From assembly GCA_902626435.1 (NCBI GenBank), contig CACOFO010000006.1:1-40700 (forward strand): 40,700 bases of DNA, read 5' to 3'. Numbering within the stretch: position 1 is the first letter of the stretch; each line of letters begins with the position of its first letter. Positions 1 through 8,297 of this stretch are shown one piece after another. The notes beneath the pieces are model-generated. The model was not told the origin of the DNA. It worked only from the letters and a program-made list of their open reading frames with translations, and ran no database searches. The stretch comes from an uncultured Prochlorococcus sp. Its GTDB lineage: Bacteria; Cyanobacteriota; Cyanobacteriia; PCC-6307; Cyanobiaceae. The position numbers and the translations under genes were made by a program.

Positions 1-5
1 AAATT

Positions 6-1112
6 ATGAATAAGAAAGCCCTCATTACTGGAGTTACAGGGCAAGACGGTAGTTATCTTGTAGAATTTCTACTCCATAAAGATTATGAAGTTCATGGTAT
101 AAAAAGACGTAGCAGCAGCTTAAATACGCAAAGAGTTGATCACTTGTATCAAGATCCTCATGAAAGTAACAGAAAATTTTTTATGCATTATGGAGATCTT
201 ACAGATAGTACAAATTTGATAAGGCTTATAAAAGAGATTGAACCCGACGAAATTTATAATCTTGGCGCTCAAAGCCATGTAGCTGTTAGTTTCGAGACTC
301 CCGAATATACAGCAAATTGCGATGCCTTGGGAACTTTAAGAATATTAGAAGCAGTAAGGATATTGGGTCTAACAAAAAAAACAAAAATTTATCAAGCCAG
401 TACAAGTGAATTATATGGCTTGGTTCAGGAAACGCCTCAGAACGAAAAAACTCCTTTCTATCCTAGAAGTCCCTATGGTGTAGCAAAATTATATGCATAT
501 TGGATTACTGTCAACTATAGAGAGGCATATGACATGTATGCTTGTAATGGGATTCTTTTTAATCATGAAAGTCCAAGGCGAGGAGAAACCTTCATAACAA
601 GAAAAATCACAAGAGGTCTTGCTAGAATAGATGCGGGTTTAGAAAAATATCTTTTCTTAGGAAATCTAAATTCAAAAAGAGACTGGGGACATGCTAGGGA
701 CTATATTGAAATGCAATGGCTTATGCTACAACAAAAGATCCCTAAAGATTATGTTATCTCCACTGGCAGAGCAGAAAGTGTTAGAAAATTTGCAGAATTA
801 AGTGCTTATTATTTAGGTTGGAGCAAAAATGGCGACTCAGGGATCATATGGGAAGGTGATGGAATAAATGAAGTAGGAAGAAGAGCTGATACTATGGAAA
901 TAGTTATAAAAGTTGATCCAAGATACTTTAGACCAACTGAAGTAGATTTTCTTCTTGGTGAATCAAAAAAAGCCTCCACAGAATTAGGTTGGAACCCAAA
1001 AACATCACTTGAAGAATTGATCAAAGAAATGGTTAATTCTGATAAGGAAGAGGCAAGGAAAGACTCTATTTTAAAAAAATCAGGTTTTAAAATAAATATT
1101 TCCAAAGAGTAA
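6..1112 (+). CDS. gmd: GDP-mannose 4,6-dehydratase
   Basis: Converts GDP-D-mannose to GDP-4-keto-6-deoxy-D-mannose in the cytoplasm, the first step to GDP-L-fucose. The 368-aa protein is full length for the family. It is an extended SDR: NAD(P)-binding motif GVTGQDG at residues 9-15, the GMD-typical arginine stretch near 34-44, and the catalytic set T133, E135, Y157 and K161 (STSELYG, then YGVAK), each one residue off the E. coli numbering. The family motif [11 protein letters not shown] is at 186-196. The second enzyme, fcl, lies at 2536 with one sugar transferase between; GDP-mannose would come from manC at 19941. Only five bases precede the start, so promoter and upstream neighbour are unseen. 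A GDP-heptose 4,6-dehydratase (DmhA-like) is a less likely alternative, raised only by the heptose genes at 8294-11153. Confidence 0.95.
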   Translation: MNKKALITGVTGQDGSYLVEFLLHKDYEVHGIKRRSSSLNTQRVDHLYQDPHESNRKFFMHYGDLTDSTNLIRLIKEIEPDEIYNLGAQSHVAVSFETPEYTANCDALGTLRILEAVRILGLTKKTKIYQASTSELYGLVQETPQNEKTPFYPRSPYGVAKLYAYWITVNYREAYDMYACNGILFNHESPRRGETFITRKITRGLARIDAGLEKYLFLGNLNSKRDWGHARDYIEMQWLMLQQKIPKDYVISTGRAESVRKFAELSAYYLGWSKNGDSGIIWEGDGINEVGRRADTMEIVIKVDPRYFRPTEVDFLLGESKKASTELGWNPKTSLEELIKEMVNSDKEEARKDSILKKSGFKINISKE

Positions 1113-1165
1113 AAATAGTTTTTCTAAAAATAATTCATGATTTTAAATACCCTTTATAGAACAAT

Positions 1166-2524
1166 ATGAAATTAAAGTTTTCATGGTTAAATGCCAGAAA
1201 AAATCTCTTTCTTTGTTCACTAGTTGACTTTGTTTTATTTATTTATTTATTTTTTAGGATTTTTAAAGACTCAATTTCATATCAACTCGTATTCATATTT
1301 TTAACTCTATTTAGTGCACTAATATGGATTATTTCAAGTTATATAATTGGTCGTTATGCAAATTTAAATGTGGAGAAAGTCCAAATTATTTTAAAACAAT
1401 TTATTAAAACATTTTTAAATATATGCTTTAATATTTTTTTTACTCAAGTTCTGTTCAGAATATTCTGGAACTGGAACTATATGAATTTCGAATCCTTTTC
1501 TGATTTTCTGAATGATTTCTCATCTTTTTATATAAAAGTTTTTGTCTTTAGTGGTTTATCTCAATTATTATTTGGTATTTATTTATCAAAAAATTTTTCT
1601 AATAAGTCAGTTTGGTATTTTTTAGGTGATAAAAATAAAGAAAAAATTTTTAATGAGATTATAGGCTCCAAAGCCAAATATAAAGTTTTAAACTTTGAAA
1701 AAGCAGATTTGAGTGGCCAAATTGTTGCGAAGGGAATAATAATTGATGATGAAAAATTACTTAAAAAAAATAATATGAAATTTTTATTCGAACTTAATAA
1801 TAAAGGAATGAAATTCATGAAAGTTTCAAACTGGTGCGAAAGATATCTAAATAGATATCCTTCAGAATTAATTCAAGTTAATGACATAATAGAAGGAATA
1901 TTTACATATGATGAAAATAGTTTTAAGGCCAGAATAAAAAGAATAATAGAGACAATTTTAAGCCTTTTCATTTTAATTTTTACCTTTCCATTAATAATAA
2001 TTGCTGCCTTTTTAATAAAGTTAGAAGATAAAGGTCCAATTTTCTATACGCAAATTAGAAATGGATTTGAAGGAAGACAATTTAAAATTATAAAACTTAG
2101 AACAATGATAATAAATGCAGAAAAAGATGGAATTCAATGGTCTAAAAAATCAGATGATAGAATTACTAAAATCGGAAGAATTTTAAGAAAGCTCAGAATT
2201 GATGAATTACCTCAATTATTGTTGGTTTTATCTGGGGAAATGAGCTTAATTGGTCCTAGACCAGAAAGACCCAAGTTTGATGATTTACTTAGAGAACATA
2301 TTCCTAATTATGATTTAAGATATTCAATAAAACCTGGAATCAGTGGTTGGGCTCAAGTCAATTTTCCTTATGGTGCATCAATTGAAGATTCAAAACTAAA
2401 GCTAAGTTATGATATTTATTACATTAAAAATTTTTCGATATTTCTGGATTTTATGATATTTTTTAAAACTTTAAAACTTGTTTTAAATGGTAAAGGTTCT
2501 ACCCCTATAAATAAAAACAATTGA
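1166..2524 (+). CDS. Polyprenyl-phosphate hexose-1-phosphate transferase (WcaJ/WbaP type)
   Basis: Inner-membrane initiating enzyme predicted to move a hexose-1-phosphate from a sugar nucleotide to undecaprenyl phosphate, starting a repeat unit. The 452-aa protein has four N-terminal hydrophobic segments (about 14-32, 38-62, 84-100, 121-141), a poorly conserved middle, then the bacterial sugar transferase domain (PF02397 type) from about 255. That domain has its membrane-inserted helix near 262-285, the stretch GPIFYTQIRNG at 290-300, KIIKLRTM at 307-314, the catalytic-region DELPQ at 346-350, GPRPERP at 363-369 and KPGISGWAQVNFPYG at 389-403. It lies between gmd and fcl, 53 nt after gmd and 11 nt before fcl, so probably in one transcript. 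The donor sugar (Glc, Gal or a deoxy sugar) cannot be read from the sequence. An unrelated initiating enzyme is at 32541. Confidence 0.9.
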   Translation: MKLKFSWLNARKNLFLCSLVDFVLFIYLFFRIFKDSISYQLVFIFLTLFSALIWIISSYIIGRYANLNVEKVQIILKQFIKTFLNICFNIFFTQVLFRIFWNWNYMNFESFSDFLNDFSSFYIKVFVFSGLSQLLFGIYLSKNFSNKSVWYFLGDKNKEKIFNEIIGSKAKYKVLNFEKADLSGQIVAKGIIIDDEKLLKKNNMKFLFELNNKGMKFMKVSNWCERYLNRYPSELIQVNDIIEGIFTYDENSFKARIKRIIETILSLFILIFTFPLIIIAAFLIKLEDKGPIFYTQIRNGFEGRQFKIIKLRTMIINAEKDGIQWSKKSDDRITKIGRILRKLRIDELPQLLLVLSGEMSLIGPRPERPKFDDLLREHIPNYDLRYSIKPGISGWAQVNFPYGASIEDSKLKLSYDIYYIKNFSIFLDFMIFFKTLKLVLNGKGSTPINKNN

Positions 2525-2535
2525 ATTATATTTAA

Positions 2536-3534
2536 ATGAATTTACTAAATAAAGAAGATAAAATATTTATAGCTGGTAGTAGTGGCATGGTTGGTAGTGC
2601 GATTAAAAGAAAATTAAATAATTTAGGATTTAAAAATTTAATTTACCCAAGCAGATCAGAACTTGATTTAAAAAACACAGACTTAGTATTCAGATGGTTT
2701 AAGGATAACAAGCCTGAAATAGTGATACTAGCGGCTGCTAAAGTTGGCGGAATATTTGCTAATGATTCATATCCAGTTGATTTTTTACTAGATAATCTAA
2801 AGATTCAAAATAATATAATCGAAGCTGCATGGAAAAATAAAGTAAGAAGACTACTTTTTCTTGGAAGCAGTTGTATTTATCCAAAAGAGTCAAATTACCC
2901 AATAAAAGAGGATGAATTATTAAAAAGTTCTCTCGAGAAAACTAATGAATATTATGCATTAGCAAAAATTAGCGGAATTAAATTATGTCAAGCATTACGG
3001 AAACAATATAAATTTGATGCAATCTCTCTTATGCCAACTAATCTCTATGGCAAAGGCGACAATTATCATCCATACAACAGCCATGTTCTTCCTGCACTTA
3101 TTGATAGATTTCATTCTCACAAACTTGCACAAAAAGACTACATAGAATGTTGGGGCACAGGAAATCCGAGAAGAGAATTTATGCACGTTGATGATCTTGC
3201 AGATGCTTCTATATTTGCTTTAGAAAATTGGGATCCTAATCAGGATGATGCTCCTAGAGATCAAACGGGAGATCCATTAACTTGGCTCAATGTTGGAACG
3301 GGAATTGATTTAAGCATAAAAGAACTTGCTGAGATCATTGCTGATGTAACTTCATTCAAAGGCAAAATCATTTGGAATAAAGATAAACCTGATGGGACAT
3401 TTAGAAAACTATTAGACAACTCAAAAATAGAAAAATTAGGTTGGAAATCAAAAATATCTTTGTTTGATGGGATTAAAATGACCTACAAAGATTATAAAGA
3501 AGAAGTAAAAAATAATAAATTAAGAACAAGATAA
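2536..3534 (+). CDS. fcl: GDP-L-fucose synthase
   Basis: NADPH-dependent 3,5-epimerase/4-reductase that turns the GMD product into GDP-L-fucose; also named wcaG. The 332-aa length is usual. The Rossmann motif GSSGMVG is at residues 14-20. The catalytic region GSSCIYP is at 110-116, with the serine and the cysteine matching the positions of E. coli S107 and C109, and Y140/K144 form the YxxxK pair. A short segment near 230-250, rich in Asp and Pro, sits before the conserved NVGTG. It is the third gene of the leading plus-strand set. Its stop is only 2 nt from the stop of the convergent GT11-like gene, a likely user of the fucose. I am confident of the function. Confidence 0.94.
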   Translation: MNLLNKEDKIFIAGSSGMVGSAIKRKLNNLGFKNLIYPSRSELDLKNTDLVFRWFKDNKPEIVILAAAKVGGIFANDSYPVDFLLDNLKIQNNIIEAAWKNKVRRLLFLGSSCIYPKESNYPIKEDELLKSSLEKTNEYYALAKISGIKLCQALRKQYKFDAISLMPTNLYGKGDNYHPYNSHVLPALIDRFHSHKLAQKDYIECWGTGNPRREFMHVDDLADASIFALENWDPNQDDAPRDQTGDPLTWLNVGTGIDLSIKELAEIIADVTSFKGKIIWNKDKPDGTFRKLLDNSKIEKLGWKSKISLFDGIKMTYKDYKEEVKNNKLRTR

Positions 3535-3536
3535 AC

Positions 3537-4469
3537 TCAATTCCAATTCAGATTTGCTGGATAAGAGATATGAGCATCTTCTATAAATACTTTTTGATAA
3601 TCTTTTTGTCTAGATGGTAAATAAACATTTTCATGAAATAAAAAAGATGCACTTAAAACTAAACTAGAGCAGTTACAAATTACTGAATTAGCATGAGAAA
3701 TATAACTAAAAAATAGTTTTAGGAAAATAGACTTACCTTTTGAATCTGGAATTACAACATTTATATGCTGATCTTTTAAATTATTAATAAGGTTGATACT
3801 TATATTTGAATCACTAAAAATTACAACTGAATTAATAAACTTATTTTGGCATAATTTTAAGATTGACTTAAACCATATTTCATCATTGAAATTCAAATCT
3901 TTATATTCACTAATTTCTAAAAAATCTGTTCTTCTTATATGTACTAATAAATAATCATTTCCAGGAAAAGTTTTATCCTTTAGAAAATTTTTAATACCTC
4001 TAGTTAAATGGGTTATAATTTTCTTTTTGTTTTTGTTTACAAGTTCCCAGTCTCTTAATCCCCAACCACTTATGACAACGTTATAAATTTCAGCTTCTTT
4101 GATCAATTTCTTAATAGAAAATCCATTTTTTAATTGTTTTCCAAGAATAAATTTTGGATAATTATTTTCAGATCCAATTTTATAAGATTTGGCCTTTAGT
4201 GAGATACAAAAGTATATATGTAAGAAACGGATGAAAATTTTTTGTAAAATTTTATATTTAAAACAATTATCAATAGAATAATTATTTATTTGCCAGTTAA
4301 CTTTTTTTAGGTCAATACCATACATTAAGGCTTTATCCTTTGAAGTCAAAAAAGAATCATTTAGCTTTAGAATTTTGATATTATATTCTTCTGATAAAGC
4401 AATTAAATGAATAAGATTTAGGATTTGATTACCTAATCTACCTCCACCAGATGCAAAAATTAAAGCCAA
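3537..4469 (-). CDS. GT11-like glycosyltransferase (possible alpha-1,2-fucosyltransferase)
   Basis: Predicted cytoplasmic glycosyltransferase of 310 aa. The N-terminus has a glycine-rich loop, GGGRLGNQ at residues 8-15, corresponding to the GGLGNQ start of GT11 fucosyltransferases. HIRRTD at 177-182 matches the GT11 HxRRxD motif, where the arginines contact GDP-fucose. A predicted strand VVIFSDS follows near 214-220, as in the family. These motifs plus the adjacent gmd and fcl genes point to transfer of L-fucose from GDP-fucose, but the rest of the protein is divergent, so the linkage and acceptor are unknown. It is convergent with fcl and 30 nt downstream of the glycosyltransferase that ends at 4500, on the same strand, so the two are probably co-transcribed. 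Confidence 0.78.
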   Translation of the reverse strand: MALIFASGGGRLGNQILNLIHLIALSEEYNIKILKLNDSFLTSKDKALMYGIDLKKVNWQINNYSIDNCFKYKILQKIFIRFLHIYFCISLKAKSYKIGSENNYPKFILGKQLKNGFSIKKLIKEAEIYNVVISGWGLRDWELVNKNKKKIITHLTRGIKNFLKDKTFPGNDYLLVHIRRTDFLEISEYKDLNFNDEIWFKSILKLCQNKFINSVVIFSDSNISINLINNLKDQHINVVIPDSKGKSIFLKLFFSYISHANSVICNCSSLVLSASFLFHENVYLPSRQKDYQKVFIEDAHISYPANLNWN

Positions 4470-4499
4470 TATTTTATATAAAATGCTTTTCTATAATAA

Positions 4500-5477
4500 C
4501 TATTTATTGTTTAATTTATAATATTTTCTAAATATAAATCTTTTTATTTGGCGAAGAAAAAAAATTAGAGCATAAGATAGATATTTAAAAAACTCATATA
4601 TCTTAAAAGGCCAGAAAAAATTCTTTCTTATTTGAAAACCACATTTTTTTAAAATTGAAAGATTATTTTCAAAATTAATTTTTACAGACGAACAATCAAT
4701 TTTTCTCTCATTAAATAAATTAAAATTAATTCCAATAGAACTTTCATTAATTGTATGTGTTGCTGAATTATCAAAACCATAAACAAAAGTATTTATCCCT
4801 CCCAAAGTTAAGGAGTACTTGGAATTTACTACATGTGTAAAATTAAATTCATAATCCCAAGCATCCAACAAATTCAATTGACTTGATTTTACAAGTTTTA
4901 CTGTTTCAATCGATCTTAAGTGCCTTGGCATTAATTCACATAATTCCCACATATTAAAATCTTTTATTTTTTTTGAAAACTCGAGGTGAGTTAACCATCT
5001 ATCGGCCCACGAGGCCCAACCCCAACTTCTCCAAACAGGCAAGGAATATATTGACTCGATACTATTATTGGAAAATTCATTGAAGGAGGAAAGTGACATA
5101 TATTTATTATTATTTTGATGTTTTTCAAGTAAGAATGAAAAAGCTTGCATTGCTTTTTTTGAAATAATTACATCATCTTCAAGTATTACTCCATATCTAT
5201 TTTCACTAAAAAACCATGATATCCCCTCTAACGGTCCCTCTCTACATCCATGATTATAGTTTAATTGCCTAATTTTAATTCCCAAATCAAGATTGTTATT
5301 TAGGCAAAAATTATGAATTCTTTCTTGAATTATTAAATCATTTTTGTTTTTAGGGCCATCAATTGATAGAAATATTTTTTTAATACCTTGTTTATAAAGT
5401 GTATTAATACATCTTTTGAATTTATCAAATCTATTATAAGCTAATATTAAAACGGGCAAGTTTGATATATCACTCAT
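4500..5477 (-). CDS. GT-A fold glycosyltransferase with SWGWASW motif
   Basis: A 325-aa predicted glycosyltransferase. I use the ATG at 5477: an upstream in-frame start at 5585 would add a hydrophobic 36-residue tail and run into the divergent gene, while the protein from 5477 begins MSDISNLPVLILAYNR, a typical GT-A first strand. The next landmarks are SIDGP (second strand), VILEDDVIIS with the metal-binding acidic cluster, and WRSWGWASWADRW. The last two are shared with the protein at 14873-15838 (ILEDDCIP, SWGWATWKNRW), so the two are paralogues. Relatives in marine cyanobacteria are often labelled hemolytic protein HlpA-like, from memory, which I regard as uninformative. The C-terminal 40 residues are basic and aromatic, which suggests membrane association. 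Donor and acceptor are unknown. Confidence 0.75.
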   Translation of the reverse strand: MSDISNLPVLILAYNRFDKFKRCINTLYKQGIKKIFLSIDGPKNKNDLIIQERIHNFCLNNNLDLGIKIRQLNYNHGCREGPLEGISWFFSENRYGVILEDDVIISKKAMQAFSFLLEKHQNNNKYMSLSSFNEFSNNSIESIYSLPVWRSWGWASWADRWLTHLEFSKKIKDFNMWELCELMPRHLRSIETVKLVKSSQLNLLDAWDYEFNFTHVVNSKYSLTLGGINTFVYGFDNSATHTINESSIGINFNLFNERKIDCSSVKINFENNLSILKKCGFQIRKNFFWPFKIYEFFKYLSYALIFFLRQIKRFIFRKYYKLNNK

Positions 5478-5541
5478 ATATATTAAACGCTTTATAAAAA
5501 TTATAATGGTATAATTTTTTGCAAATAAGAAAACTAATAAA
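5478..5541. promoter_or_regulatory. Divergent promoter region with overlapping TATAAT boxes
   Basis: This 64-nt gap separates two divergent glycosyltransferase starts. It holds two TATAAT matches on the plus strand (5502-5507 and 5510-5515) and one on the minus strand (5505 down to 5500), all within 16 nt, because ATTATAAT reads similarly in both directions. A plus-strand start of transcription near 5522 would give a leader of about 20 nt before the GTG at 5542; a minus-strand start near 5493 would give about 16 nt before the ATG at 5477. No good -35 box is evident on either strand, so this is a sequence match only. Confidence 0.4.
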
Positions 5542-6372
5542 GTGAGAAACAATAATATACAATTAACAATTATTACACTTACCAAGAACGATAATAATAA
5601 ATTTCTAAGGACACTAAAGAGTATAAATTCTCAACAAATATCTTTAAAAATTGAATGGCTTATAATAGACGGATCTTCAAAAATCAAACAAGAAAAAAAT
5701 AATACATTAATTAAAAGATTCTGCGATGAAAATAAAGAAAAAAATATTTTAATAAAGCATATTGATACAAAAAAAAGAAAGATATTTGGAATTTACCCAT
5801 GTATGAATTATGCAAAATATATTGCTGCAGGAAAATTCATAATGTTCTTAAACGGTGGAGATCAATTTTATAATGATAATTCATTAAAAATTATTTTAGA
5901 AAATACTCTTTCTGAAACGCCTAAAAATACTCTCATCTTTGGTCAGGCAAATAACATTGCTTCAAATAAATTAAATTGGTTTTTTCCAGGAAGTAAATTA
6001 AGTAACTTTGAAAAATGGATTAAGCTTTTTGAACCTAATCACCAAGCCATGATAATTTCTAATAAGCTTGCTAAAATTAATGAATTTCCAACAAATTTAG
6101 AATCAATTTCTGATGGATATTGGAAAAGATTAATAATAGAAAATGCTCAAGAAATTATTTATATAAAAAAACCAATTATAAATTTTTTCTTAGATGGAGT
6201 TTCCTCTATAAAACCTACAAGAAAAGAATTAATCAAAATTATAAATAATAAAAATATAAAGTTAATTAGAAAATTAATTTTTTTAATTAAGTATTTTTTA
6301 CCAAAACGTCTATTTTTCTTATACCATCTATTACAAAAATATAAATCTTTATTAGTAGATTTTATCTTTTGA
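5542..6372 (+). CDS. Glycosyltransferase family 2 (WcaE-like)
   Basis: A 276-aa GT2 enzyme expected to add one sugar to the lipid-linked repeat unit on the cytoplasmic face. The start is a GTG, the only good choice: an in-frame stop lies at 5512-5514, and the first GT2 strand (IQLTIITLTKND) starts at residue 6. The second strand gives WLIIDGSS near 39-46. The acidic metal-binding region is MFLNGGDQFYND near 96-107, and a downstream NHQAMII occurs near 166-172. The pattern YPCMNYAKYIAAG followed by NGGD is typical of the WcaE-like subgroup. The C-terminus is basic with a hydrophobic stretch. It is a lone plus-strand gene between two minus-strand blocks, with a 3-nt gap to the convergent epimerase gene. 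Confidence 0.82.
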   Translation: MRNNNIQLTIITLTKNDNNKFLRTLKSINSQQISLKIEWLIIDGSSKIKQEKNNTLIKRFCDENKEKNILIKHIDTKKRKIFGIYPCMNYAKYIAAGKFIMFLNGGDQFYNDNSLKIILENTLSETPKNTLIFGQANNIASNKLNWFFPGSKLSNFEKWIKLFEPNHQAMIISNKLAKINEFPTNLESISDGYWKRLIIENAQEIIYIKKPIINFFLDGVSSIKPTRKELIKIINNKNIKLIRKLIFLIKYFLPKRLFFLYHLLQKYKSLLVDFIF

Positions 6373-6375
6373 AGT

Positions 6376-7317
6376 TTATCTAAATCTTCTTGATTCATCA
6401 GAAATTAAATATCTCACAGTTTCTCTAATTCCATCTTCAATACTTATTCTGGGATACCAACCATAATCTTTTGCCCTATTAGTATCTAAATGCACCAAAG
6501 GAGAATCACCAATCCAACCTCTTTTACCTCCTGTAAATTCATATTGTACTTTTTCTAAATTCATTTCATCACAAACAATATCAGCTAATTTTATTACATT
6601 CATTACTTCATCATGACCTAAATTAAAAACACATGATTTCTTATTGTGTAATGCGGATATATCTAATACACCTTTTACCCCATCTCTAACATCTAAATAT
6701 GATTTAATCTGATTTCCATCACCCAATATTTCTAATTTATTTTCATTTTTCAACAATTTTTCTACAAAATCATAAATGACTCCATGAGAATAACCTTTAC
6801 CTATCCAAGATACGAATCTAAATATAGTTGACTTAAAATAATCATAATTTGAATATGCTTGAATAAAGGCTTCGCATGAAATCTTACTAGCACCATACAA
6901 AGATGTTTGACTAAAAATACAATCTTCTTTTGTAGGGAAAATATTGGGTTCTCCATAAACTGTTGCACTACTAGCAAATACAAAGTCTAAAATATTATTT
7001 TCAATAGCATAATCACAACAATTTTTAGTAACTAATAAGTTTTCAGTTATATCAACTTCATGATTCTTTAATCCACCTCTAACATCTGCATTTGCGGCAA
7101 AATGATAAAAAGTTGAAGCTTCTATTTTAGGCCATTTCCTATAATCATCTTTTAGGTCTATTTTATGCAAATTTACACGATTTAAGTCTAGATTCTTCTT
7201 ATTACCAGTAGAGAGGTTATCAAATATATGAATATTTACCCCTCTTTCAATCAAGGTTGAAACTATATTTGAACCTATAAAACCGGCACCGCCGGTGACG
7301 ATTACATCTTTTTTCAA
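6376..7317 (-). CDS. NAD-dependent sugar-nucleotide epimerase/dehydratase
   Basis: A 313-aa extended SDR of the UDP-glucose 4-epimerase superfamily. The NAD motif GGAGFIG is at residues 9-15, an SSATVYG strand at 116-122 supplies the catalytic Ser/Thr, and Y141/K145 form the YxxxK pair. The start is TTG, whose second and third bases plus the next A form the TGA stop of the preceding gene (a TTGA overlap), which fixes it firmly. It is the last gene of the five-gene heptose unit. That position suggests, but does not prove, that it acts on the GDP-heptose made upstream or on a sugar joined to it. A UDP-sugar 4-epimerase role is the alternative; a separate galE is at 21488. Its stop is 3 nt from the convergent GT2 gene stop. 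Confidence 0.8.
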   Translation of the reverse strand: MKKDVIVTGGAGFIGSNIVSTLIERGVNIHIFDNLSTGNKKNLDLNRVNLHKIDLKDDYRKWPKIEASTFYHFAANADVRGGLKNHEVDITENLLVTKNCCDYAIENNILDFVFASSATVYGEPNIFPTKEDCIFSQTSLYGASKISCEAFIQAYSNYDYFKSTIFRFVSWIGKGYSHGVIYDFVEKLLKNENKLEILGDGNQIKSYLDVRDGVKGVLDISALHNKKSCVFNLGHDEVMNVIKLADIVCDEMNLEKVQYEFTGGKRGWIGDSPLVHLDTNRAKDYGWYPRISIEDGIRETVRYLISDESRRFR

Positions 7318-8297
7318 GAAATAAAATTCGATTGTTTTTTTATATTTCTAAAAATACTTATAAAACCCCATAGAATACCTAATATCCATAAAAATTGACA
7401 CAAAGTTGCATAAAAAGGTAAGACAAATTTAGCCTTTCGCCCATATGATATTATCTCGCCTAAAAAATTTATTCCTAAAAGTATTAGGGGTAAGAGCAAT
7501 ACTAAAACTAAAGAAAATTTAAAACTTAAAATTAAAAATAAAATAAAGCATATAAATATAAAAAAATGTCTTGCAGAAATAAATATTTTTCTTGAAACTA
7601 TTATTGTATTAGCTCGACAAAAACCATAAGTGTTAAATAATTTAAGAATATTTTTAAATGATGATCTACTTACATAAGAAAGTTTAATCGAGGATGATAA
7701 ATAAGCCTTGTATCCTTTCTCAAGAAAATCATGAATTATTAATGAGTCTTCTGATATAAGAGCCTCTTTCTCATTAAATCTAATTTCCCTTAAAGTTTTT
7801 GTTCTAAAACAACCTAAATATATTGATGAAGCATATCCAGAATAATTTATATTTTTATGCTTGGGATAAAAATATATATAAGGTCTTTTCAATATTTGAG
7901 AACATATAGTTGCTTCAAAGTTATTTGTTTCTGGAATCACATTTGGAACTCCACCAACTACTTCAACAATAGAGGATTTATCATTAAAGATTTTTAAAGC
8001 ATTTTCTGCATAATTTTTTGAAAATCTTGATCTTGTGTCATATCTAAAAGAATATTCAGAGCTTGAACAATCAATTGCAATATTTAATGATTTTACTCTA
8101 TTTAATTTTTTCATAATATAAACCAACTCAATATTACTATTAATTAATTTATTTAAAATTTTTTTCTCTATATCTTTTCTCCCTGAGTTTACTAAAATAA
8201 GCTGTTTTGGTTTTTTTGTCTGTTCTAAAATTGTTTGTAAACATTCAAATAATTGTTCATAATCATTCGAACATGTTCCAAAAAATGAATATTTCAT
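7314..8297 (-). CDS. Membrane-anchored glycosyltransferase family 2 (ExoA-like)
   Basis: A 327-aa GT2 enzyme. The catalytic domain covers about 1-220: first strand YSFFGTCSNDYEQL, QLILVNSGRKD near 32-42, and RYDTRSRF near 79-86, which takes the place of the usual DxD as in ExoA-type enzymes. GGVPNVIPE follows near 114-122. From about 240 the protein is strongly hydrophobic, with two or three predicted membrane helices between 243 and 315, so the catalytic domain should sit on the inner face of the membrane. It overlaps its neighbours by 4 nt on both sides within the heptose unit, which makes it the best candidate heptosyltransferase of the island. GT2 membership is clear; the heptose donor is inferred from context only. 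Confidence 0.8.
   Translation of the reverse strand: MKYSFFGTCSNDYEQLFECLQTILEQTKKPKQLILVNSGRKDIEKKILNKLINSNIELVYIMKKLNRVKSLNIAIDCSSSEYSFRYDTRSRFSKNYAENALKIFNDKSSIVEVVGGVPNVIPETNNFEATICSQILKRPYIYFYPKHKNINYSGYASSIYLGCFRTKTLREIRFNEKEALISEDSLIIHDFLEKGYKAYLSSSIKLSYVSRSSFKNILKLFNTYGFCRANTIIVSRKIFISARHFFIFICFILFLILSFKFSLVLVLLLPLILLGINFLGEIISYGRKAKFVLPFYATLCQFLWILGILWGFISIFRNIKKQSNFIS

Noticed and set aside
6-1112. gmd read as a GDP-heptose 4,6-dehydratase because heptose genes are nearby
   Set aside because: It is grouped with fcl and its motifs match GMD closely. The heptose unit is on the other strand, several genes away.
5478-5585. N-terminal hydrophobic extension of the glycosyltransferase ending at 4500
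   Set aside because: It would overlap the divergent GT2 gene and its promoter. The conserved fold starts just after the ATG at 5477, which is the better start.
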